From Pseudeuparius sepicola (Eukaryota > Arthropoda > Insecta > Coleoptera > Anthribidae), in the NCBI GenBank assembly GCA_963920635.1, contig OY987298.1, forward strand, positions 1,860,001-1,924,000: DNA of 64,000 nt. Reading direction: 5' to 3'. Both the position numbers and the translations under genes were made by a program. The notes beneath the pieces were generated by a model. It was not told where the DNA came from and did no database searches. It saw only the letters and a list, made by a program, of their open reading frames with translations. This document shows positions 35,127-47,100 of the stretch, piece after piece (position 1 is the first letter of the stretch; each line of letters opens with the position of its first letter).

Positions 35127-38100
35127 ATGGACACCAAATTAGACATAAGCGGCAAGGTGGGGAAGGAGAGCCCCACTTCCACTTACAAGCCGATACCCGA
35201 GGCAGATCTTGAAGGTACCCACAGTTATTTTTTTGTTGGAAAACCAGTCCGGCAGGTTTTCCCTTTCTGTTGCAGAGGAGGCAGTCGCCAATCGACCCAA
35301 ATCCCTGGTTAAGGTGAAATTGAATTCAGAGAGCGATGGGGCAGACGAGAAGATGCTACCCGAGGGCGACAACAAAATCGGAGTTGTCGCCGTTAGTGGC
35401 GATTGCGAGAAGGCTTCGCCAAAAGAAAAGCAGAATGGTGACGCTAAGTTGGATATCGGTGAGTTGTAGACTATGAAAAAAATAGACACAAAACTGTGTC
35501 ATAATTTTTCATAACTAGAAAATGTTTTTTCGTGTATCCATATAAATAATTAGATTTCAAGATGTGATAGAAATTCGTGGAATAATACAGTTTTGTGGTA
35601 GGTATAACGTTCCACACTGGCCTCGCTGAGATATTAGTGTTTTAAGTTCTCAAAAATGTTAAAGTTTTATTTTCGTAGCCAATAATAAGACATTCAGATG
35701 AAATTTGCTACACAGCATGCATTGCTCAAGTGTCACAAAACGTTACGATCCAAATTCTCGAAATAGGAAATGATATTGGTGTACCTACCCTAAAAAACTT
35801 CATGATGTGCTTATAAAAAAAATGGTAAAAAAGTCCTTTTTTTTTTGTTTTTTTTTCTTACATTAATACGGGGAAGGAATCCTACTAGATTTAGCCAGAG
35901 GTGTGTAGAGGGCACGAATTGTAAATGTGGAGTGTTCTGTTTTCTTTGTGATTGTCCGGTGTTGCTTAACAGTATAATTGGGATGCTTATTTAATTTATT
36001 TTTGTTACTGATATAAAACAATCTTATTAAATAACCATTCATCCAATGCTCAATACAATACGTACTACACAATGAAATTTTGCATACTATTTTTAAGTAC
36101 CCATATACTTGTAGATTTAAATAGTTCATTAAAAACTTACAATGGGTTCAGAATTTAAAATCTTTCTGCCATACCTATACTTGTTTTTTTTTTAATTTTA
36201 CTGAAAAAAAAAACGATTTCAAACTAAAAATACCTAAGTACAATTTCGGAAATTGCCCTCTATATACAGGGTGTTTCATCTTAAGTGCGAACGCCCCCGT
36301 AAAATTTGTATTCTCTATCCGATTTTAGCCGCGTTTATTTCTTTACATTATCCAACCAACAAATAAAAACAATTCAAATTGTTGGACCTTTATCAATAAA
36401 GTCACTGTCTAAGATGATACATTTTCTGTGCGTTTTCGGTTGTGGCACACCAGCCACCTTAACTTATATGGACTTAGTCACTGGCAGGCTTCTGCATTTT
36501 TTAGACTTAGTTTGTAATGTCTGGGGTGGTTTTGATATACTCGATTTTTGACCTGTATAAAGTTTAAAAAATTCAGCATTTCGAGTTGCTACAGAGAAGA
36601 ACACCTTGTATATTTTTTATTGGATCTTTGCACATAGACACTGTGAGTGGTCCTGTTCATCATCCAACTGTTTCGAAGTAATTCCATGGCACACTTGACT
36701 CGCCAGATGAGTTTAAAATTCCTATTTTGCTCAACTTTCACACTCTGCAGAATGGAACTCCCTGTATATTTTTTGTTTCAATTTGGTATACGGGGGTTTC
36801 AGGTTGTTCTGATTAACGCTGTGGTGTCAGATTTCAAATGAAAAAATGGCTAAATGGTTTTCGTCATTTCTAACTAGAAAAAAAATTTTAGTAGGCCTTG
36901 AAAATTGACATTAAGACCTGAAATTTTCCACCAACGTAGAGTTTTTTGTGGCCTATTTTTAGAAAAAAAAAACGCGGCTAAAATCGGATGGAGAATACAA
37001 ATTTTACGGGGATGTTCACACTTAAGATGAAACACCCTGTATATCTCAATTTGCAAAAACGTTATTCAAAATTGAAGGCTCATCCTAAATGACAGCTATC
37101 AAATAGACTTCAACTTTTACGCATGGTAGTTAAATTTAAACGCGGTCTGTTAAGAGGGGGTTGCCGACAGCGAAAGTGACGTTCGATTTCGTATTTTTTT
37201 AAGTTGTACCTATAGCATAAAATCTAATAACATTTTACCTGGCAAAAATTTAGTACAAACATCTCTGTCTTCATTTTAATCATAAGATATTACAAGCAGT
37301 GTTTTATTTTATAGGTTATGAAAACCTTGGGAAAAATAATAATTCCAGTGCATATGCTTTTAAGATCTTATGATTAAAATGAAGACAGAGATAATGTTTG
37401 TATTAAATTTTTGCCAGGTAAAATGTTATTAGATTTTATGCTATACAACTTATAAAAATACGAAATCTAACGTCACTTTCGCTGTCGGCAACCCCCTCTT
37501 AAGTAAATTGTATATGGAAGCACAATGGTCTAGTGGCAATATTCTCGCTTTGGATGTGAGAGGTCCCGGGTTCAAATCCCGGTTGTGGCAACTATTTTTT
37601 ATTTTTTTAAATTACCTTTTCGAAAATACAAAATGTTTATAATTTTTGTAGTTAATTTATTTAATAAGTTTGCTTGTCAAATTACGCCTAAACACTGAAT
37701 TATTATTAAACTATTTGCAGTTGTTAAATTCTCTTTTTAAACACAACTCGTGGTATGCCTATAATAATCAGATAATACCTTTCGTTAATTTATTAACTCA
37801 TTACTCATTATAATCCCAATGCTAAAAAATACCACTCCTGCTGTAAGGTATTATAATAGGCACAACACTTGTCGTATTACCCCTGAAAATGTTATTTATT
37901 AATAGTCAACCACCTTGTATATTCAAAGTCATAAAGTCATTTAAAACTGCTTTTTGGTATTTGAAAAATAAAGACTTTATTCAGCTTAATACCTTAGATA
38001 GTTTATGCAGAATGCAATTATTAATAGTAATAGTGTTATGTCTAACTCTTTATCTATCCTCTGCCTTTGTTTATTTTATCAAACTTCAACTATAATTATA

Positions 38101-41100
38101 TTAACTAGTTTATTATTGCTTGCTCATTAAAATAGTAAACATAAATTTGATGCTTATTTGATGCTATCTAAATATTTGTACATTATTCTATTATAAGCAA
38201 AAGGGCATTGGCATTATTGTGTAGTTGTTTGGCCCCCTTTTTAAAGACATAACGGAGTTGGTAATATATTCAGTGCTTTCAAATAGTTCATTTCGTTTTA
38301 TTTAGTGATGGAGCCACATGAAATTGAAAATGCGGAGTGTTGTTCTGCTACAGAATGTAGCACTGTTAACAAAAATGAAGGTATAATTTTAATTTTTATA
38401 CTTTTTTACATAATATTTAGTAGAGCCACAAACTCATTTAAATACGGGCATCTTAAAATTACTATGTTAGTATTTTGTAACTGCACGCTGTGCCTAATAA
38501 AAAATGAATCTAAAATAGTTTGCATTTGAAATTAACACCTCACTATGATAAGTCTATAAAATGAACACAAAAGTTCAATCCCATATATAAAAAAGATCGT
38601 TCGTACAAGAATATAATCAGTTTTACATACATTATAACTCAAACATTGTGTTGGTAAAATTTTAAAAAATTAAATTATGAGAATAAAGCAAGTCGGTAAG
38701 CACCCTAATAATTGATCATCCAAAATATACCAAGGCGTCGAAAATTGAAATATTTTTATTATTCAAAACCAATGTCCGAGCCAATTTCCTTAAAAAAAGT
38801 ATGAATACGGTTAATTTCGTTTGTTATATTATGTAGATATTTGTATTTTGTGACAGAAATTTCCTATGTGCATATTAAACATAATTTTACCTTATTTATT
38901 AGGCATATTAAACTATTTTCAGGCGACTCCTGTAAAAATTTGTTATTTTGTGCTTTGAAAATGCAGATTTTTTTCTTATAATTATTTGACAGTGTTGCTT
39001 TAGGATCTTAACTGTAGGCTTTGGCGTTTTCTCGTAAATTCGCCAATATCTAGTACTTTTTAACTGTAAATCGGGATTTTCTTGCATTGTTATGTCTGAG
39101 AACCATCTTATAAGTTTTTCGTGACATGTGTATCTATAACTGTCAAAAATGTCAAACACTGAAAGGTGTATAACCTCAAAAGAACATTGCTAAATTTTGT
39201 GACACCAGGGTAGATATTATCTAATACTTAAGGACCCAATATGAACCAATGAAATGACACAATTTTTGGAATATTAACCAATCATGTGATGATTTCTGTG
39301 ATAATACCACTAGTGATATTTTCGCTGAAATTCTACTGTCTTAGTTATGTCCTAGTTACGCTAAACCAATATTAGACCGGGAGATAGTGACAGATTTTTG
39401 GACGTGATTTTACTCAGTATGCCTTGCAGAGGGCATTATGCAGCACATATTCTCACAATAATAAGGTATGAATCAGAGTGTCATCCTGGGTTCTTCATGT
39501 GAAAGCTGAGTTTTCAATTATTCGAAAAAAATGCGTTTTGATATGATTTTAGTCAGGCTGCCATGTGTTTTATAATGAAGTTCAAAATAGAAAATTCCTC
39601 GGAAAACCAGAGGCATACCGTTAGGGTGGGTCCAAAGGGCTATTATTGCCACGTGATCTTATATTTTAAAAATTAATTTTTCCACGTTTCTGAACAAGCT
39701 GCCAATAAGAAGTATGCAAGTTCTTGTTATGAAAATGCTGAAAAGAGGATGGCATACCTTTTGCGCATGTCCAAGTACTGTTTAAATTGAATGTTATTTA
39801 ATCATTTAAACGAGTTATTCAATGTAAAGTGTACTTGGACATGCGCAAACGGTATGCCATCTTTTCTTCAGCAGTTTCATAACAAGAACTTGCATACTTT
39901 TCATTGGCAGCCTGTTCAGAAACGTGGAAAAATTAATTATTAAAATACAAGTTCACGGGGCAACAATAGCCCTTTGGACCTACGCTAACGGTATGCCTAT
40001 AATGTTCCGAGGAATTTTCTATTTTGAAGTTCATTATAAAACACATGGCAGCCTGATTAAAATCATATCAAAACGCGTATTTTTCGAATAAATGAAAACT
40101 CATTTTTCCATATGAAGAACCCAGGATGACTCTCTGATTCATACCTTATTATTGTGAGAATATACGCAACATAATGCCCTATGAAAGGCATACTGAGTAA
40201 AATCACGTCCAAAAATCTGTCACTATCTCCTGGTCTATATATTGTGACAGCTAAAACTGATAACCCGATAACTTCTTCACATTACTAAATTTAATATAGG
40301 ACTAGAAGATATGTTTTCAGTTAGCACATTGGTCGCTAAATATCTATTAGCACAAAAAACATTCATTCAGAACCGAAAGCTCAACCTAAATGACAGCTGA
40401 CAAATGGACTTTAACTTTTAAGCATGGTAATTAATTTATATATGGCTAGTTAAGTAAAACATTAATATAACCTCAATGGGCTAGGGCCACGATTCTCGCT
40501 TTGCGTTCGAGAGGTCCTGGGTTCAAATCCCGGTTGTGGCTGCTTTTTTTATTTTTTAAATAACATTATCGAAGAACGGAAATATTTATAATTCTTCTAG
40601 TTAATTTATTCCTAAGAAGTTGGGTTGATAAATTATGGCTACATACACACTGAATAATTATTAAACTATTTGCAGTTGTTAAATTCTTTTAAACACAACT
40701 CGTGGTATGCCTAATGATAGATAATACCTTTCGTTAATTTATCACTCATTTTAATCCCAATGCTAAGAAAATACCACTCCCGCTGCACAGTCGTGGTATT
40801 TTCAGCTTTAGAACTATAATAATTCGTAAAATTAACGAAAGGCATTATCGATAATAGGCACACCACTTGTTATATTACCGCTGAATATATTAATAGGTGT
40901 GTGTTTTGAATTCCCAGGTGACATCAAGACGGCATTCGTTGGCATGACGAAAGAAGAACTGATGAAATACGCCAACGATCCGTTCTGGGTACGTCTAAGG
41001 TGGTTCCTGTTCATCGGTTTTTGGGTTTTGTGGGCCGCCATGTTGGTCGGTGCCGTTGTGATCATATATGTGGCTCCGAAATGCGATCCGCCGCCCCCAC

Positions 41101-44100
41101 GTACTTGGTAAGTGAGCTACAAGAATCGGGAATTCAGAAAAACAGTAAAAGATTTTTGTAATAGCTTGTACTACCTCGTTATGTTTGATAAATGCAGGGA
41201 CTCTTTAAAGTAAGGGGACCCACCATTATACTTTCCAAAGTGAGGCCTATTCTTTCCTCATTCTAGTGGTGCCAAGTATGCCATTTTATTGGAGAATCTA
41301 GGAATATAACAGGTGCTTTGATTGTTATTAAAAATTAATAATGGTTTCCATGATTTCTAAAAATTAGACTTGACAATTTTGTGTATACCTACAACTACAG
41401 AATGTGGCAACTGTCAAATGAAAGAAATTTATTTTATAGTTGAAATCGATTTCCAGCAATTATTTCCACGAATTTAAGTAATAAGTATGGTCAGTAGTGC
41501 CGATTTTGCTTATTTAAGAATTTGTCGCTATTGCACCTTGTTACCAGGTTCCTCATTCCATTATTTGTAATATGTATACTTGAACTTTCTTCCCTTGTTG
41601 AATGTATCTACTATCTACCCAAAGAACATTCACAGATTTCGGGATGGACTAATAAGATTAGGACTAGTAGTTCTAATGATGTAGTTTCTCTGTGTTCATT
41701 ATAAAATTTTTGTGATTTTATTTCTCTCCCACGGTAGGTACCTCACAAACTTAAAATAAACTCGTAGATAAAAACTCTTTAAAAAAAGACCTGACTGCAA
41801 CTACCTGCTTAGTAATTTAAAATTTTCGAAACACGATTTGTTTTGAACTACCTACTTATACGTAATGCCCACGTAATGGGAATCGTGGGATTACTAAAGG
41901 TGATACATGAAAAATCTGGTTGCAATTATTGGGACTACTACTACAGGCGGCCGCATTACCTTTAATTGACACATCTGAGTATCTGGAAGTTAGAAAAGTT
42001 AAAAATTGTGAATTATGATGGGAAATATTTTGCCTTCTTTAGAATCTATGGCACTGGCATGTCACATAAAACCTGATGGCAGTTGGACACTGACATATAA
42101 CATAACCTTGTACCAGCCCCCTTGTGGTCTCCTTGGAGTCAACAGAAAACAAACTTCCCCTCAAGGCTTCACTTTTCCTATGTGATGTGCTGGGTCCCCT
42201 TATTTTAAGGAGTCCCTGGATAAATGGGACTATCTATAAATATTTTTTCCTGCAACCAGCACAATTTGAGATAAGCTTTATTAATGACTTAATATTTAGT
42301 TTATATTGTTTATCTTGTTGAAAATCTTGAGAAACTGACCCAAAAGTAGTTCTAATATACACGTCCTTATACCTTTAAAATTGTTTTAGGTGGCAGTTAG
42401 GACCCCTGGCCAGACTGCCCCCCGGTTCTAACCTAGACGACTTAACCCTCGACAAAAATATCAAAGGCCTCATCGTTTCGTATCCGGCGGACATCTACAA
42501 AGACATCAAGCTCGAAAATATCGCCAACATAATCTCGAAAGCCAAAGAAATCGGCACCAAAATCATCCTCGAAATCGAACCGTCTGGATCTGATTTATTT
42601 TTCGAAAAATCCGAAGCCAAACACGAAAATTACACAGACTACTACGTATGGCAGCCGCCGAAATACATCAGCGGCGGAAATTTGGCCACGTCCTTCCCGA
42701 ACAACTGGTTGAACCCGAACAGCAGTTCCTCGTGGAAGTGCTCGGAAAAGCGCAAGGAATGCTATTACGTCCCGTTCGGGAAACCGCATTTGAACTTTAG
42801 GAACGATCTGGTGAAAAAGGAATTCGCCGGAGCCCTCGAAAAGTTGCTAGATCTGGGCGCGTCGGGAATTTCGCTCAGGAACGCCGCGTTTCTATTGGTG
42901 GACGAACGTTTCGAGGACGAACAAACGAATCCCAGGGCGACGGGACTGGTTCATACCCAGTACGGGTTTTATCTGCACACGAAAACGGAAAATTTGCCGG
43001 AACTGGCCGGCTTGTTGAGGGAATTCAAGAAGGCATTGAGGAGTAAAACGGAGGATGCCACGTTGATGGTATCGGAGGAATTAAACGACGTGGAAGCATA
43101 TAAAGTTAACGGGAGTTTGGTAGTGGATTTGCCGTTGGAAAGCCACGTTTTCTCGAAAAAGGATATTTCGGTGAATGATCTGGTGAACACGTTGAATTAC
43201 GTGTTGAATATTTCGAATGTCGAGTGGCCATTGTGGAAGGTGAGTGTAGCGGCGTAGAAAAAAAACAGAAGTGTTTATACAAAAAAAACTCAAAAATTTT
43301 TGTACTCCTCCACAGAGATGGGAAAGATCGCGCCAAAACAGAACTAGATCATAGATCAGATCGTTTTTCAAAAAAAGATGTAAGATCGTTTAAAAATAGA
43401 TCTTTTCATGCAAAAACAATTTTATATCAAAAATCGTCTAAAAATGATCTATTGATTAAGATCTTTTGAACGATCTAAGATCTTCTAAACGATCTAAGAT
43501 CTTTGAACAAAATTCATGATATTATATACACTCACCGGCACGAAAAATGGAGCACTTATAATTTTTATTTAAAAAATGTAAAATTTTAATACTTTGCAAT
43601 GGTTTATTATTATAATAAGTTAAAAGCAAACAACAACATGTTTTAAGTAATAGCTAACAACAATTAAACGTTTATTTGAAAAGCAAGACTAGACTGTTTT
43701 GAATAAAAATTTCCAAAAATTAAAAAGTACACAAGTCGTAGTTGGCCATGACTTTTCTTTTGTTTTTATTGTTTTGACAAGTCTGAGTTTAAAGAAGTGA
43801 AACAGTTCAAAGCTGTACTGCGTTTATTTAAGGTAAAAATATGGCTGTTAATCCTGAAACAGCGGCTGCTGTTGTTGCGTTGCTTCAAGACGGAAGAACT
43901 GAGCGATATGTTGCCCAACAATATGCCGTATCCAATAGCACTGTGCACCGTATTTATACACGTTTTTTGGAAACTAGAGCTTACACCAGACGACCTGGAA
44001 CTGGTCCCCAACGAAAAACTAACGCTCATGATGATCGCTTCATCCTCTTGCAAAGTCTACGAGATCGTCGTGCTACAGCTGTAGAAATCAGAAATAGACT

Positions 44101-47100
44101 TCATCATGTTCGGAATACCAATGTAAGCGAACGTACAGTTAGACGAAGACTTGGAGAAGCCAATCTTACCAGTCGTAGACCTGCAACAGGTCCAGAGCTT
44201 CTTAGGCGTCATCGTGTTGCGCGACTTCGGTTTGCCAAAAATCATGAGCACTGGGGTGAAAATGATTGGGGGCGAATTTTATTTACTGATGAGTCCAGGT
44301 TTAGCCTGCGATCTCCAGATGGTCGCGAGAGAGTATGGCGAAGACCACAAGAGCGTTTTGCAGAATGTACCTTCAGTCCTAGAGTAGGATACCAAGGAGG
44401 TTCAGTAATGGTGTGGGCTGGAATTTCTCTGGAGGCACACACTGAGTTGTACATCGTTCCAAGAGGCTCCTTAACTGCTGCCAGGTACATTGATGAAATT
44501 CTCCAAGATTTTGTTGTCCCGTATGTTGATTTTATTGGAAATAACTTTCTTGTGATGCATGATAATGCCAGACCTCATACCGCAAGAATCACTCAACAGT
44601 ATTTAAATGATGTAAACATTCCTGTTTTGGAGTGGCCAGCGTTAAGTCCAGATGCGAACCCGATTGAACATGTTTGGGACATGCTTGGGCGAAGAATGCG
44701 AAGTCGTGTTCCTGCTCCTTTAACCATAAATCAGTTGAAACAAGCTCTTTTAGAGGAATGGGACCTTATTCCTCAAGAGGACATTCGCCATTTGATTTTA
44801 GGCATGCCACGGAGAATGCATGCAATCATTCGAGCTCGCGGGGGTAATACCCGTTATTAAAAATCCTCCTCATTAGTTTTTGCTCAAAAATCGTTTTAAG
44901 TTTTGATTCATTTAAGGACATTTTGCCACAACACCAATGTGGGTTTATCGTTCTAATTTTTTAAATTGTAACAAAAGTTTTTATTTAAAAAAAGCGCCCA
45001 ATTGTTATTAGAAATTACTTAAAACATGTTGTTGTTTGCGTTTAACTTATTATAATAATAAACCATCGCAAAGTATTAAAATTTCACATTTTTTAAATAA
45101 AAATTGTAAGTGCTCCGTTTTTCGTGCCAGTGAGTGTAGTTAATAGATATAGATGTCTATAAACACATTTCCTAATTTTGACATAGTATAAAGTGACCTC
45201 TTTCAAAACCTGAGCAAGTGATGATACGTCCAGTTTAACGTAACTAGTCGTGTAAAGTAAAATTTTACGTAACTAGTTACGTAAAGTTACTAACCTAACT
45301 TAACTGGTTATGTAATCAATCAGTTGATATACCTATGGAGAATTAGACTTTTCTTGTAGAAACGTGTCCACCGATTATTTATAATTTTATAACTTACCTA
45401 AGTTATAAAATTCGGAGTTTTGAGAAATAGATAAGTAATTGAAAATAAAATACAAGCATTCATTTAAAGACCTCAAAATAGGTTCTTGTAGTTGTAGGTA
45501 AAATGTAAAGTCAGTTTGTTTGTATTATTTGTCATTTTTCGCGAATTCTGACAATTTGCACTTTAGCTGAGACCTAAAGATCTCCAGAGGTAAACTGCTT
45601 TAAATGAACACTCGTTAGTAACGTAAATAACTGAATTCGTAATACATATATTTTAGAAATAATATGTAGATTATATGTATAAAAAGAAAAATCCTTGTTC
45701 GTACGAAACTATTAATCTTCTAAAAAATATACAGTGTGTCCCACTTAAGGGCTGACCACCCCTGTAAAATTTTTATTTATATCTCGATTTTCATAAACTT
45801 TTTTTGTTGGATAGAGCTTCAAAAATGGCATCAAACGCATAATTCAGGTGCCTTGTGCGTCTTGATTGAAAAACTGACCAGGTATAGCTTTAGCAGAGAC
45901 AGTTCTCACTTGATTGGATCCTATCTTGGGGGTAGAAAGCAATATGTCTCGGCCAATGGTAGTAAGTCTGAATTGGTAGGTTTAAAATATGGAGTTCCCC
46001 AGGGCTCTATCCTGGGCCCAACACTGTTTTTAATTTACATAAATGATATCACATTTATAGATAACCTCAATCTCGTCTTGTATGCAGATGACACAACTTC
46101 CATAAACATATCGGATGCTCCCAATACTGTCAACCAAAACGTTGATGATTCTGGCTTTCGTATTGAGCAGTGGTTTCTTTCAAATCGCCTCTGCATGAAT
46201 GCTGGTAAAACACAAATTCTAGATTTTTCCTTGAAACCTGCAATCACTAACTTCAGCCCTGTTAGCTTTCTTGGATTGTATCTGGACAGCAGATTGTCGT
46301 GGGAAGAGCAAGTTAATCAACTTATTAAGAGGCTGAATAGAAACATGTACCTGATTCGTAATCTCCTAAACAATGTCTCAACCAAAGTACTTATGGACAC
46401 CTACTATGGACATTTTCATTCTCACATAATGTATGGCATACTGCTGTGGGGCCATTGCCCACATGCCACAAGAGCGTTTGGTGTGCAAAGAAGATGTATC
46501 AGATTGATGGCGGGTATTGCATTTCGTGAACCTTGTAGAGACAAGTTTATCTCTTTTGGTATTCTTACTCTACCTAGTGTGTTCATACTCGAATGCCTTC
46601 TCTACCTAAAAAGCAACATTGATGACTTCAAAACAAACTCACATTTTCATCATTATAACACTAGAGGAGGTGAACACCTGTGCATTCAATACCACAGGGT
46701 CAATAAAGCTAGAAGTGGTCATAATTATCATGCCATTAAATTCTATAATGTGCTCCCCGAAGTTGTCAAAGAGCTACCCACAAAATTATTTAAATCTAAA
46801 CTGAAAAGTTACTTAAAGTCTAAAGCTTTCTTTAGCATGGATGAATTCCTTGTTGCAGACTTCAGTGATTTGTCGTTGTCAGTCATGGCAGGCTAAAATG
46901 TGATGTGTGAGGCATCTGTATGTTGGTCTCCTTTTAATGTGTAATCTCCACTAGTTTATATCCTATTCATTTTTTTTTTGTTGGATCATATTTATATAAT
47001 TAACTAGGTTTTAGTGTGTATGTGTCATTTACTGCTTTTATCTTATTTTATTCTCATTATTTTATGAATCTGACTTGTGAAAATACTACTATGTATGTAT

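Larger units (their letters stand above)
37067..37900 (+). repeat. Copy B of the tRNA-Pro-like/hairpin repeat
   Basis: Same order as copy C at 40255-40905: an AATGACAGCT block, a tRNA-like module (37519-37590), CTATTTGCAGTTGTTAAATTC, then the hairpin starting CTCGTGGTATGCCTA. A TTAA-flanked palindrome (37154-37498) is inserted between the first block and the tRNA-like module. Confidence 0.7.

Noticed and set aside
37519..40541. Functional tRNA-Pro genes
   Set aside because: Acceptor stems are mismatched and one has an altered anticodon; both sit inside a dispersed repeat.
45736..45867. N-terminal extension of the LINE reading frame
   Set aside because: This part is mariner arm sequence that happens to be open in the same frame.
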